Part shown: positions 26,113-34,711 of the stretch, piece by piece
Layout of the letters: each line of letters starts with the position of its first letter
How positions within the stretch are numbered: position 1 is the first letter of the stretch
Origin: Acidobacteriota bacterium
GTDB lineage: Bacteria > Acidobacteriota > Terriglobia > Bryobacterales > Bryobacteraceae
NCBI GenBank assembly: GCA_026394055.1
Contig: JAPKYZ010000072.1
Location: 1-39,707 of the forward strand
DNA length: 39,707 nt
Direction of reading: 5' to 3'
Notes under the pieces: model-generated
Seen by the model: only the letters and a program-made list of their open reading frames with translations
Databases searched by the model: none
What the model was told of the DNA's origin: nothing
Program-made: the position numbers and the translations under genes

Positions 26113-26979
26113 CTACTCCACCTGCCCCCGCGCCCACTTCAGCGCCAGCTCCAGAGCATCCAGCGTAATGTCCAGCAGCGGCTCATTGCGTCCGGCGTGG
26201 CCCTGAGGACCGGCCACAAAATCGTGATAGCCGTTCTCGAAGATGTCCAGCCGTACACGCTTCTGAACCTTGGCCATCTCCTCATGCGTCCGCTGCGCGA
26301 CGACGATCAGTGAATCAGCCGTCCCCACCAGCAACAGCAGCGGCGTCGTCACGGTGGCTAGATGTTGTGCGGTCAACCCGGCGTCCACCGTTTTACCGTC
26401 GCGCGACATGCCAAAGTACGCCATGGGAGCGCCCGCGCCCAGCACCGCCCGCCACGGCTTCACCCGCGACAGCAAATGCATGGCGACGCTGCCTCCCAGC
26501 GAGACGCCGTACACCGTCATCCGGTCTTTATTGACGTAGGGCAGGGCGGCCACATGCTCGTACACCGCCACGGCGTCATCGGCGTAGGTGGCCTGCTTTT
26601 CGTTCAACACCGCGCCCAGGTCCGCCCCCACGGGATGGCGATAGTCGGCCACCACCACCACAAAACCTTCCTGCAGGAACCGCTCCCACAACGGCCCGCC
26701 GGTCGAGCCACTGGACCACTCCACCAGCTTCTCCATGCCTCGGCCGCCGGGTGCGCCGTGGAAATAGAGCAGCACCGGAAAAGGTCCGTCGCCCTTGGGC
26801 TTGCGGATCGCGGCGGCGACGTAGAGCCCGTCCTTGGATTTGATCCAAGTCTTCATCACTGGCGAATCCGCCTCGCTGACTACGCGAACGTACTGGGAGT
26901 GCGGCAGCTCTTTGCCGCCGGGGTGTTGGTGGACTTCGGCCAGGGTGGTCATCAGGGAAAGGATCGTGCCCGCAAGCAT
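26113..26979 (-). CDS. Alpha/beta hydrolase, dienelactone-hydrolase/acyl-peptidase-like, exported
   Basis: A 288-aa serine hydrolase. I start at the ATG at 26979, which begins a short hydrophobic signal (MLAGTILSLMTTLAEV); an in-frame extension to 27084 runs into the neighbouring terminator and is unlikely. The oxyanion region is LLYFHGAPGGRG (about 71-81). The nucleophile is Ser160 in VYGVSLGGS, with Asp222 (LLVGTADSL) and His252 (ENGYHDF) completing the triad in the order expected for dienelactone-hydrolase/S9-like folds. The substrate is unknown; an ester or peptide cleaved in the periplasm is plausible. It lies between the HicB-like gene and PEP-CTERM paralogue 3 on the same strand. Confidence 0.85.
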   Translation of the reverse strand: MLAGTILSLMTTLAEVHQHPGGKELPHSQYVRVVSEADSPVMKTWIKSKDGLYVAAAIRKPKGDGPFPVLLYFHGAPGGRGMEKLVEWSSGSTGGPLWERFLQEGFVVVVADYRHPVGADLGAVLNEKQATYADDAVAVYEHVAALPYVNKDRMTVYGVSLGGSVAMHLLSRVKPWRAVLGAGAPMAYFGMSRDGKTVDAGLTAQHLATVTTPLLLLVGTADSLIVVAQRTHEEMAKVQKRVRLDIFENGYHDFVAGPQGHAGRNEPLLDITLDALELALKWARGQVE

Positions 26980-27033
26980 CCACTTAACATACCGCCGCGG
27001 CAGGCCGCCCGGATGGCGGGAACGGGGCCCATC

Positions 27034-27074
27034 AAAATAAAAAAAGGGCGGAAGGCGTTTGACGCCCCCGCCCC
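27034..27074 (-). terminator. Intrinsic terminator of PEP-CTERM paralogue 3
   Basis: On the minus strand GGGCG...GGCGT, loop CAA, ACGCC...CCGCCC is followed by TTTTTTTATTTT, about 20 nt after the gene stop. Confidence 0.9.
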
Positions 27075-27092
27075 TTACTGACACCGGAGCGC

Positions 27093-27824
27093 TTACGCGC
27101 GGCGGCGAGCGATGGAACCCAACACGACCAGCGCGGCGCCGATCAGGCCGAAGGTGGCGGGCTCCGGAACCGGAGGCGCATCCTTCTGGATGTCCAGCGT
27201 GCCGTTCAGCGAGATGGTATCGCCCACGTTCAACAGCTGAGCGTTGAACGAGATCTCGACGCCCATCGTCATGTCAGACAGCGAGGTGGGACCAAACGGA
27301 ACATAGGGGCCCACGCCGCCATTGCCCGTGTTGTCCTGGCTCTTGGTCAAGGTGCCCTTGACGCCCGACACGCCGCCCACCGTCACATCACCCGCGGGGA
27401 CGTAGGTGGACATGAAGGGGATGTAAACCTTCACCACGACATCGCTGACCGACGCGCCGGTCTTCACCGGAATGCCGCTCACCGACTTCACACCAGTGAT
27501 GGTGTAGCCAGCGGAGTTGAACAACTTGTTGTAGACATCGGGGACGATGTTGGTGGAAAAGGAAATGGTCTGCGGACCAGAAGCGTTGGTGGTGTAGCTC
27601 CAGGACAGTGTCGGGTCGACATCCCAGTTCATGTGAAACTTAAAGCCGTCAGCCGCCAGGCTGCCGCCTTCCGCACTACCGAATTCGGTGTCCTGGTTGA
27701 TCGTGGTGGTGGTCACGACTCCGTTGATGTTCACGGTGACATTCGTCGAACCATACCCGAGCGGCGTCGCCATGGCGGAACCCGCCAACATCGCTCCGAT
27801 CGCCAGTAAGTGAGTGATCTTCAT
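27093..27824 (-). CDS. PEP-CTERM surface protein, paralogue 3
   Basis: A 243-aa protein from the ATG at 27824 (GAGGAG about 12 nt upstream; a longer frame from 27872 would read through the leader). It has a signal peptide (THLLAIGAMLAGSAMATP), the shared DGFKFHMNWDVDPTLSWSYT motif, and the C-terminal sorting signal VPEPATFGLIGAALVVLGSI then ARRRA. It is very similar to paralogue 2 along the whole length and in the leader, with an extra short insertion (SGIPVKTGASVSD). Function unknown; surface or biofilm role inferred only from the sorting signal. Confidence 0.9.
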   Translation of the reverse strand: MKITHLLAIGAMLAGSAMATPLGYGSTNVTVNINGVVTTTTINQDTEFGSAEGGSLAADGFKFHMNWDVDPTLSWSYTTNASGPQTISFSTNIVPDVYNKLFNSAGYTITGVKSVSGIPVKTGASVSDVVVKVYIPFMSTYVPAGDVTVGGVSGVKGTLTKSQDNTGNGGVGPYVPFGPTSLSDMTMGVEISFNAQLLNVGDTISLNGTLDIQKDAPPVPEPATFGLIGAALVVLGSIARRRA

Positions 27825-27899
27825 TTGTTTTATTGCTCCTCTTTCAGTTCTCTCGGAGTTCGCGGTTCTCAAAGACCCGCTTACTCTTCAAGCTTTTTC

Positions 27900-27928
27900 A
27901 GGTTAGTTGCCCGAATGGAGCCAGACAA
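27900..27928 (-). promoter_or_regulatory. Promoter of PEP-CTERM paralogue 3
   Basis: On the minus strand TTGTCT (rc of 27923-27928), 17 bp, TAACCT (rc of 27900-27905), 76 nt before the start codon. The position and downstream bases match paralogue 2. Confidence 0.6.
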
Positions 27929-28169
27929 TGGACGAGAATGCCCCCGGTACCCGTACTTCCGGGCGCCGTTCCGGTGGTGACCGCCGGCGGTCAGCATCCC
28001 TTTAGAACGTCGGTACCATTCCGGCCGACGCAGGCCCAGATAGCACCAATCAGGCTGAATAGTTTCCGGATGGTGGGGTCGCATCGCTCCTGGAAGTCCA
28101 TTAGAAACAACGGTGTCGCGCTTCTTCGGAAGGTCCGCAATTGACTGATGGGCACTTCGGGCAAGGCAG

Positions 28170-28243
28170 CTTGCCGTCCTGGGGCAGGGGAGCGAGGCGA
28201 GGCTTGTTCGCCCGCCCAGCCAGTCGCCCCGAAGGACGGCAAG
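28170..28243. repeat. Inverted repeat with internal hairpins
   Basis: CTTGCCGTCCT (28170-28180) and AGGACGGCAAG (28233-28243) pair perfectly, and the stem extends through GGGGC/GCCCC after a 2-nt bulge. Between them lies a GC-rich stretch (GAGGCGAGGCTTGTTCGCCC). A competing short hairpin, GCAAG-GCAG-CTTGC (28161-28174), overlaps the left arm. It may be a dispersed palindromic element. Confidence 0.6.
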
Positions 28244-28402
28244 TAATTCACAAATAAGGAAAAGCCCGGTTAGGCCGTACCCGGGAGAGCTGGGCCAGGC
28301 GCGGTCTGGCTGCGGGCGGTTACCATCTCCGCACAATCGCGTAAGATCTCTGTAAACAGATGGTAAGTTGGTCCCATACGCGGCGCAGCGGCATGAAACG
28401 GC

Positions 28403-28846
28403 TCACCTAGTACCGTAGCCCTGGGCAGGGCTAACCAGAGTGGGGCGGTTGATTAGAAACGTTGCGATTTCGGAGAAAAAGCGCCGCAGGACAGCGTCCG
28501 CAGCGGGGGCCAACGCGGCCTGCTCGAGTGCCGCGTCCATCAGCTCCACCCAGCGGTCCCGCGCGGCCGGAGTGATGACAAACGGAGCGTGCCGCATCCG
28601 CAAGCGGGGATGGCCTCGCTTGGCCAAATAGATGGTGGGGCCGCCAAAGCGGAAGATCAAGAACTCCCGCAGCCGTTCCTCGGCGCCCTCCCAGTCATCC
28701 GGCGGGTACATCGGGCCCAAGATCGGGTCCTGTGGGATCTGCCGGTAAAAGGCGGCCACCAGACGGCGGAAGCCGTCTTCACCCACCAGGGCGTAGACCT
28801 CATCATCAGGCAGCGCGGGCAAAACAGCGAGATCGGGCGGCGTCAC
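28403..28846 (-). CDS. Group II truncated haemoglobin (2/2 globin)
   Basis: A 147-aa single-domain globin. The proximal histidine is His86 in the diagnostic stretch GHPRLRMRHAPFVI, preceded by LREFLIFRFGGPTIY; Tyr34 (AAFYRQI) fits the B10 position and Trp99 (RDRWVELM) the G8 position that defines group II/O-type globins. Such proteins bind oxygen or NO and are used in oxygen sensing/storage or nitrosative stress defence. It lies 34 nt downstream of the MoaB-type gene on the same strand; co-transcription is possible but no functional link is evident. Confidence 0.92.
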   Translation of the reverse strand: MTPPDLAVLPALPDDEVYALVGEDGFRRLVAAFYRQIPQDPILGPMYPPDDWEGAEERLREFLIFRFGGPTIYLAKRGHPRLRMRHAPFVITPAARDRWVELMDAALEQAALAPAADAVLRRFFSEIATFLINRPTLVSPAQGYGTR

Positions 28847-28880
28847 GGATGGATGTCTCCTTGATTTTCTGGGCGGTCTT

Positions 28881-29405
28881 CTAGGCGAGCCGTGCCACTT
28901 CCCAGGCCAGATGTTCCAGTTCCGGCTGGATCAGCCTGGTCCAAGCTGTTTTCACGGCGTTGGGCGAACCCGGGGTAGAGATCACCACCTTGCCCCGGTA
29001 GGTGCCCGCCACCGCGCGCGACAGCATGGCCGCCGCGCCCACCTGCTCATAGCTGAACATGCGGAACAGCTCGCCAAAGCCCGGCAGCACTTTTTCGAGA
29101 CGCCGGCTGAGCACGTCGTACGTCGTGTCGCGTGGCGCAATGCCCGTGCCGCCGTTCCACAGTAGAATCTGCGCGTCGGTCGAGGCCAGCTCATCCAGCG
29201 TGTCTGAGACTTGCTCCGGTTCATCCTTGATCAGCCGGTACGCCACCAGGCGATGCCCGTGCGCCAGGATCTCGGCCTCCAGATACTTGCGGTTCGCATC
29301 GGTTTCCGGCGTACGGCTATCACTGACGGTGATGATCGCGAGCGAAACCGGGCCTTGCTGGTGGGCCAGTTCGCGGTGTTGAGTGGTGGAGGCTGATTGA
29401 TCCAT
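28881..29405 (-). CDS. moaB: MoaB/MogA-type molybdenum cofactor biosynthesis protein
   Basis: A 174-aa MoCF-fold protein. I start at the ATG at 29405 (MDQSAST); an in-frame extension to 29558 overlaps the upstream peptidase gene and has a non-native composition. Family motifs are [16 protein letters not shown] (21-36), [15 protein letters not shown] (GGTG 85-88) and the molybdopterin-binding [10 protein letters not shown] (142-151). MoaB-type proteins adenylylate molybdopterin or are associated with that step. No other moa/moe genes are in the window. The start is 37 nt after the M14-type gene stop. Confidence 0.92.
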   Translation of the reverse strand: MDQSASTTQHRELAHQQGPVSLAIITVSDSRTPETDANRKYLEAEILAHGHRLVAYRLIKDEPEQVSDTLDELASTDAQILLWNGGTGIAPRDTTYDVLSRRLEKVLPGFGELFRMFSYEQVGAAAMLSRAVAGTYRGKVVISTPGSPNAVKTAWTRLIQPELEHLAWEVARLA

Positions 29406-29442
29406 GGATGAGTCTGACGTTGGGATGCTTCCCGATGAGTGT

Positions 29443-31281
29443 CTAGCGCAGTTCAATCTCCCGCCGGTCCTGCCCGGCGTTGCTGGAGGTGGCGGCCACG
29501 GTGATCCGGGTGCCTTTGCGGGCTCGCACGGTCCATTCGGCCGACAGCGGCGCTTCATCCAGGCAGAGGTTATCGCTTGAAACGGTGCGATGCTCCGGCG
29601 CGGCCGTGGCGGCTCCGCCTAGATAGAGCGCCAGGCGGACAGGAAGATGGTGCTGCGCCCCCGCTCCCCGGTGGGGGTGCGTCGGCAGCATCTGGGTGTT
29701 GGCCACCTGAGCCTTCACCTTCCACACACCATCGCCCGCGGGCGTCGCCTGTACTTCCGTAATCGTGATCCGCGGCAGCTCCCCAGCCATGGCCAGCACC
29801 GCGGCTGAATGGGCTGCTGTCGCTTTGGTCAAGATCTCCTGGGGAGGCGCGATGGCGGCAAAGGGCTCCACTCCGCCCACCTCCGCGCGAGCCCCATCGG
29901 GCAGCACCACCGGCGTCCAGGCCGTAAAGGCACTTGGCGCTTCCCGATCCAGGTAGGCCATCGTATCGCCCGCCACGCCAGCTGCCCCAGTCGGCGCCGC
30001 GGCCCCATTGGTGCCGGCCACCGGAGCGGGGGGCGCCTTCAAGCCCATCGAGCGCATCATCTGCGCCATGCGCGCCGGGTTCAGACGGCCAGACTTGACG
30101 TTGTCGATCAACATCTTGGCGCTCACCATGCCGGGCGCCTTGATCTGCTTGAGATAGGCGGCAATGCGCGGCTCGCCCAGCGCGAGAAACTCCTCGTTCG
30201 ACATCTTCTCCAGGCGCTCAATCGTGATCGGCTCCTCCGGCGCGGGCCCGGATGATGCCGCGCGGGGAGGGATGCCCCAGATGTCGAGCTCCACCGCCAT
30301 CACACCGAAGTGATGATAGAGCCAGTTGCGCAAGCCTCCAGCCACCGATGGCGCGCCCACCCGTTGCTGACTGAAGCCCGCTGGCAAAAGATTCTGTTTG
30401 TAGAGCGCCGCCAGCTTCGCGAAGTAGCCATCATCCGCGCCCGCCGTCGCGGTGGTGGCCGGGGCAAGCAGCGTATTTGCCGGGCCGTAGATCACCGCCA
30501 GAGCGATGTTCCGCCTCGCCAGCACGTACTCCATCACCGCCCGCGCCTCGGGCGTCGAGCCTGGGTACGCACCCGCCTCCGGGTTGCCCGCCATCCACTG
30601 GTGGGGAAAGTTCAGGTCGGGCCGCTCACCACCCACGCCATCTTCATTCAGCAGGCCATCGCCGTCATTGTCTGAGCCTTCGATCAGCACGCGATAGCGC
30701 CCGCTGGTGGCGGCACCGGCCGGGATCATCACGCGCGGGTCGTTCGGGTCAATGATCATGGCACCGGCGGGGTCGGGAAGGCGCATTTCGGTGATCCGCC
30801 CATCGCCGTTGAGATCATTGGGGCCATCCTCCCCGGTGCTGCCGTCGCGATCCCGGTCTAGCGGTCCACCATTGCCGGAACGCCGGTAGCGCAGAGGTCC
30901 GAACATCACGTCATGCGCATCCGGGTTCAACGCGGGCAGAATGTAGTAGCCCCGGGTGGCCGTTAAAGCCGGGTTCTTCGCCAGCCGCTCCGCCAAGTCC
31001 AGCGCCGCCTGCGAACCGGCATTGTGATAGCCCACGATGTTCGCGCCCACCAACACCGCCTGCTTGCCCGGCGCCGTCCCGATCTCGAGCGCGAGCATGG
31101 GCCGGCCGCCCGCGGAGGTGCCCAACGTCACCAGCTTCACCCGCTCCGGAGCCTCGGCGGCCAGGGCGGTTACCTTGTCCTTCAGGGCATCAAACGGCAG
31201 ATATCCCGAATTCGCCCCGCTGGTCGAAATCTGTCCCAAACCGGCCACACTGAAGGCGAGAAAAACGAAGAGCGGACGCAC
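29443..31281 (-). CDS. M14-type carboxypeptidase homologue, probably without zinc ligands
   Basis: A 612-aa exported protein. No ATG suits: I choose GTG at 31281, which starts a good signal peptide ([16 protein letters not shown]); an AGGAG lies 14 nt before it, and an out-of-frame ATG is closer. The fold is M14: PMLALEIGT, the NPD of [14 protein letters not shown] and the final glutamate in AVELDIWG (E331) are all present. However, the HxxE zinc motif reads V83-G-Y-H86, the second zinc histidine position reads Tyr265 (AVIYGPAN), and the substrate Arg of NRNFP is missing. Residues about 142-215 contain acidic DxDxDG loops like EF-hands/thrombospondin type 3 repeats. It probably binds peptides or calcium rather than cleaving, unless the metal site moved. 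Confidence 0.8.
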   Translation of the reverse strand: MRPLFVFLAFSVAGLGQISTSGANSGYLPFDALKDKVTALAAEAPERVKLVTLGTSAGGRPMLALEIGTAPGKQAVLVGANIVGYHNAGSQAALDLAERLAKNPALTATRGYYILPALNPDAHDVMFGPLRYRRSGNGGPLDRDRDGSTGEDGPNDLNGDGRITEMRLPDPAGAMIIDPNDPRVMIPAGAATSGRYRVLIEGSDNDGDGLLNEDGVGGERPDLNFPHQWMAGNPEAGAYPGSTPEARAVMEYVLARRNIALAVIYGPANTLLAPATTATAGADDGYFAKLAALYKQNLLPAGFSQQRVGAPSVAGGLRNWLYHHFGVMAVELDIWGIPPRAASSGPAPEEPITIERLEKMSNEEFLALGEPRIAAYLKQIKAPGMVSAKMLIDNVKSGRLNPARMAQMMRSMGLKAPPAPVAGTNGAAAPTGAAGVAGDTMAYLDREAPSAFTAWTPVVLPDGARAEVGGVEPFAAIAPPQEILTKATAAHSAAVLAMAGELPRITITEVQATPAGDGVWKVKAQVANTQMLPTHPHRGAGAQHHLPVRLALYLGGAATAAPEHRTVSSDNLCLDEAPLSAEWTVRARKGTRITVAATSSNAGQDRREIELR

Positions 31282-31306
31282 GAAATCATTGTAAGCTCCT
31301 AGACGA

Positions 31307-32257
31307 ATGATCGGTGTCCATTTAGAATCCGGCCGCGTCGAACTGCGCGCAACTTCCAAGCCCCGCCGCAAGCCCGGCAGCGCCTTGCTGCGCCTGCGTG
31401 TGGGCGGCATCTGCAATACCGACCTGGAGCTGATGCGCGGCTACTACGGCTTCTCCGGCCGTCCGGGGCATGAGTTTGTGGCCGAAGTGGTCGATGCCGA
31501 CGATCGCCGCTGGATCGGCAAGCGCGTGGTGGGCGAGGTCAACCTGGCCTGCCAAAAGTGCGACTGGTGCCGCCGAGGACTAGGCCGTCACTGCCCTCGC
31601 CGCACCGTGCTCGGGATCGTCAAGCACCCCGGCGCCTTTGCTGAGTTTCTCACCCTGCCTGAAACGAACCTCCGCGAAGTCCCGCGCGGCATGGCCGATG
31701 AGCGCGCCGTCTTTACAGAGCCGGTGGCCGCCGCCTGCGAAATCCTGGAGCAGTGCGCCATGGCAAAAGGCGATCAGGTGGCGGTGCTGGGCGACGGCAA
31801 GCTGGGGCTGCTGATCTCCCAAACCTTGGCCGCCCACGGCGCGAAGGTGCACCAGTTCGGGCGGCACCGGGAGAAGTTGAAGATCGCCGAAAAAGCGGGC
31901 GTCACGGGCGAGATCGCCAAAAAGCTGCCCGTCGGGCGCTACCGCTGGGTGGTGGATGCGACGGGGTCCGCGGAAGGGCTCGCTTCGGCCGTCGCGATGA
32001 CGCAACCCCGAGGCACGGTGGTTTGTAAGTCAACCGTACACGAGAAGGTGGCCATTGATATGGCTCCGGTGATCGTGAATGAGATCGCATTGGTAGGCTC
32101 CCGCTGCGGCCGCTTTGAGCCCGCGCTGAAGCTGCTGGCGACCAACAAAATCCATACTCAGGAGATGATCGTGGGCCGCCTGCCCTTAAGCGAAGCCCCC
32201 CGCGCGTTCACATTCGCCTCGCAGAAAGGCATACTAAAGGTCTTACTGACGTCATGA
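31307..32257 (+). CDS. Zinc-dependent alcohol dehydrogenase (MDR family)
   Basis: A 316-aa medium-chain dehydrogenase/reductase. The catalytic zinc ligands are Cys36 (GGICNTDLEL) and His55-Glu56 (GHEF); the structural zinc site has four cysteines (C82, C85, C88, C96 in ACQKCDWCRRGLGRHC). The Rossmann fold has GDGKLGLLISQTLA. The length is slightly short for the family, with a trimmed C-terminus. It is divergent from the M14-type gene with only 25 nt between start codons and overlaps the S9 peptidase start by ATGA, so translation of the pair is coupled. Polyol or sugar-alcohol substrates are possible; not determinable. Confidence 0.92.
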   Translation: MIGVHLESGRVELRATSKPRRKPGSALLRLRVGGICNTDLELMRGYYGFSGRPGHEFVAEVVDADDRRWIGKRVVGEVNLACQKCDWCRRGLGRHCPRRTVLGIVKHPGAFAEFLTLPETNLREVPRGMADERAVFTEPVAAACEILEQCAMAKGDQVAVLGDGKLGLLISQTLAAHGAKVHQFGRHREKLKIAEKAGVTGEIAKKLPVGRYRWVVDATGSAEGLASAVAMTQPRGTVVCKSTVHEKVAIDMAPVIVNEIALVGSRCGRFEPALKLLATNKIHTQEMIVGRLPLSEAPRAFTFASQKGILKVLLTS

Positions 32258-34605
32258 AACGCCTCCTCTTCCTGATCGCTTTTGCCGCCACGGCCCAGAA
32301 TTCCAAGACCACCCTGACGGTGGATTGGATCATGCGTGGCCCGGAACTCTACGGACACACCCCGCAAAGCGTCCGCTGGTCACGCGATGGCTCGCGCGTC
32401 TTCTTTGAATGGAGGGCCGCCGCCACGCCGCTGCTGGCCGAAAACGACACCTACGCCGTCAACCGCGACGGCTCGGCGCTCCGCAAATTGAGCGACGAAG
32501 AAGCCAAGCAGGCCCCGCCCACCGGTGGCGAACTGTCCAAGGACAAGTCCGCGACGGTGTTTGTCGAAGGCGGCGACATCTACGTCTACGACCACGCGGC
32601 GCAGATGCGCAAGCGCGTGACGCGGACGGGCGAAGCGGAATCGGGCGCGCGCTTCTGGCAGGACGCGCGGCACATTACTTTCCAGCGCGGGTCGAATCTC
32701 TACCTGCTCGCGCTGGACGACGCTAGCATCGAACAATTGACCGACATCCAGGCCCCCGGCGCGGCTCCTGCTGCGGGTCCTCCGGCGGGCGGTGGCTTTG
32801 GCGGTGGACGTGGCGCAGGCGCAGCGGCAGCCGCCTCTGCTTCGTCTGAGCAGAAAGGCACCGACAGCCAGGAGACGGTGAAGAAGGAAGAACGAGCGCT
32901 GCTGGCCGTCATCGAAGAGCGCGCCAAGAAGCGTGAAGAGGCCGAGGCCAAGCGCAAGAAGGAAAATCCCCGCAAGCCCTGGACCCTGCCCGCCCGCCAT
33001 TCCGTGATGACGATGATGCTGTCGCCCGACGGCAAGCAGGTGGTCGCGCAGGTTCGTGAGGCCGGTGACCGCGACAAGACCACCATCGTTCCCAACTTCG
33101 TCACCGAATCCGCCTACACCGAAGACATCCCGGCCCGCGACAAAGTGGGCGACAACCAGCCCCTGATGAAGGTCGCCCTCATCAATCGCGAGACCGGCGC
33201 GCAGCAGTGGGTGGAGTTCAGCACCAAGGACCGGCCGGTGCAGCTGTTCGCGCCGCAGTTCTCTGACGAAGGCAAGGCCGTGATGCGCGCTCGCGCCGCC
33301 GACAACAAGGACCAGTGGCTGCTTGGCCTCGATCTCGCCACCGGCAAGGTGAAGGAGCTGGTGAAGATGCACGACGACGCCTGGGTGGGCGGCCCGATGT
33401 CGTTCAACTACGGCTTCCTGCCGGAGAATCGCGTCTGGTTCGTTTCCGAACAAGATGGCTTCGCGCATGTCTACTCGGTCTCGGCCGATGGCGGCACGCC
33501 CAAGCAGTTGACTTCGGGCAAGTGGGAAGTGCGTGACGTCAAGCTGTCGGACGACAGGCGCGTCTTCTACCTGACCACCGCCGAAGCCAGCGCCGCCGAA
33601 AGCCAGGTCTATGCCATGAGCATCGACGGTGGCGACCGCCGCCGCCTCACCAAGGAACCGGGTGGTCACGAGGTCACCATGTCCGCCGATGGCGCGATGG
33701 CCGACGTCTACGGCTACACCAATCGCCCGCCGGAGCTCTACATCAACGGCAAGCAGGTTACTAACTCACCCGCCGCCGACTTCTCCAAGTACCCCTGGTC
33801 CGACCCGCCCATCATTGACATCCCCGCCCGCGACGGCGTCAAGGTGCCGGCTCGCATCTACAAGCCCGACAACTGGAAAAAGGGCGGTCCGCTGGTGATC
33901 TTTGTCCACGGTGCGGGCTACGCGCAGAACGCCCACAAGCGCTGGGCGACTTACTCACGCGAATACATGTTCCACCACCTGCTGCGTGATCGCGGCTATC
34001 TGGTGCTGGACCTGGACTATCGCGCCTCCGCTGGCTATGGCCGCGATTGGCGCACGGCCATCTATCGCTACATGGGCGGCAAGGATCTCGATGATCAGGT
34101 GGACGCCGTCAAGTGGGCCATCAAGGAACATGGCGTCGACCCCAAGCGCGTCGGCCTCTACGGCGGCAGCTACGGCGGCTTCATCACGCTGATGGCGCTG
34201 TTCACCCAGCCCGACGTCTTCCAGGCCGGCGCTGCTCTGCGCCCGGTCACCGACTGGGCCCACTACAACCACCCCTACACCGCCAACATCCTCAACCTGC
34301 CGCAGAAGGATCAGGAAGCCTACAAACGCTCCTCACCGATCTACCACGCCGCCGGGCTGAAGGGTGCGCTGCTGATCGCGCACGGCATGGTGGACGTCAA
34401 CGTCCATTACCAGGACAGCGTGCGCCTGGCGCAGAAGCTGATCGAGCTGCGCAAGGAGAACTGGGAGTTCGCCAGCTACCCCGTCGAAGACCACGGCTTC
34501 GTCCAACCCACCAGCTGGGCCGACGAATACAAGCGCATCCTGAAGCTCTTCGACACGACCATCGGCGTCGCACCGGAGACCGTCGCCGCCAAAGGCAAGA
34601 AGTAG
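32254..34605 (+). CDS. S9-family prolyl oligopeptidase / acylaminoacyl-peptidase
   Basis: A 783-aa exported serine peptidase. Short signal (MKRLLFLIAFAATAQ), then a beta-propeller (SWxDG-like and ADGG repeats from about 25 to 500), then an alpha/beta-hydrolase domain (from about 525; PLVIFVHGAGYAQ). The triad is Ser639 (LYGGSYGGF), Asp714 (HGMVDVNVHY) and His747 (PVEDHGF). Residues about 168-250 hold an unusual insertion in the propeller: a Gly/Ala/Pro-rich run followed by a Lys/Glu-rich helical coiled segment (EERALLAVIEERAKKREEAEAKRKKE). It overlaps the alcohol dehydrogenase by 4 nt (ATGA). The likely role is peptide degradation in the periplasm. Confidence 0.93.
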   Translation: MKRLLFLIAFAATAQNSKTTLTVDWIMRGPELYGHTPQSVRWSRDGSRVFFEWRAAATPLLAENDTYAVNRDGSALRKLSDEEAKQAPPTGGELSKDKSATVFVEGGDIYVYDHAAQMRKRVTRTGEAESGARFWQDARHITFQRGSNLYLLALDDASIEQLTDIQAPGAAPAAGPPAGGGFGGGRGAGAAAAASASSEQKGTDSQETVKKEERALLAVIEERAKKREEAEAKRKKENPRKPWTLPARHSVMTMMLSPDGKQVVAQVREAGDRDKTTIVPNFVTESAYTEDIPARDKVGDNQPLMKVALINRETGAQQWVEFSTKDRPVQLFAPQFSDEGKAVMRARAADNKDQWLLGLDLATGKVKELVKMHDDAWVGGPMSFNYGFLPENRVWFVSEQDGFAHVYSVSADGGTPKQLTSGKWEVRDVKLSDDRRVFYLTTAEASAAESQVYAMSIDGGDRRRLTKEPGGHEVTMSADGAMADVYGYTNRPPELYINGKQVTNSPAADFSKYPWSDPPIIDIPARDGVKVPARIYKPDNWKKGGPLVIFVHGAGYAQNAHKRWATYSREYMFHHLLRDRGYLVLDLDYRASAGYGRDWRTAIYRYMGGKDLDDQVDAVKWAIKEHGVDPKRVGLYGGSYGGFITLMALFTQPDVFQAGAALRPVTDWAHYNHPYTANILNLPQKDQEAYKRSSPIYHAAGLKGALLIAHGMVDVNVHYQDSVRLAQKLIELRKENWEFASYPVEDHGFVQPTSWADEYKRILKLFDTTIGVAPETVAAKGKK

Positions 34606-34641
34606 CGCCGATTGTTGCTGATCGGCGTTGGCGCAAGCGTC

Positions 34642-34709
34642 AGCCCCATGCGTTAAGCTTGGGGCTTCTTCAGGTTCGCGCAAGAAGCCCCAAGCTCACG
34701 CATGGGGCT
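34642..34709. terminator. Long bidirectional hairpin between convergent genes
   Basis: Arms of about 28-29 nt (AGCCCCATGCGT... and ...ACGCATGGGGCT) with one bulge/mismatch each enclose an 11-nt loop. It fills most of the 106-nt gap between the convergent S9 and FAD-oxidoreductase genes. It lacks a strong T-run but is very stable, so it may end transcription from both sides or shield mRNA 3' ends. Confidence 0.75.
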
Positions 34710-34711
34710 GA

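Larger units (their letters stand above)
27825..28402. other. Intergenic region upstream of PEP-CTERM paralogue 3
   Basis: About 580 bp without a convincing gene. It holds the paralogue 3 leader and promoter and a structured inverted repeat (28170-28243). Short reading frames here lack codon bias and similarity. Confidence 0.55.

Noticed and set aside
24177..28400. Sigma-54 (-24/-12) promoters for PEP-CTERM genes
   Set aside because: PEP-CTERM genes in some bacteria use sigma-54, but no TGGCAC-N5-TTGC-like element was found upstream of any of the three; sigma-70-like boxes fit better.
24232..28417. Recurring CCT[T/A]AGTAC-type sequence near 24232, 25360 and 28409
   Set aside because: The copies lie at different distances from the PEP-CTERM starts and one coincides with the globin stop codon, so a shared operator is not supported.
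29406..29558. 51-codon N-terminal extension of the MoaB-type protein
   Set aside because: It overlaps the upstream M14-type gene in another frame and reads as Arg/Pro-rich sequence; the ATG at 29405 starts just before the conserved domain.
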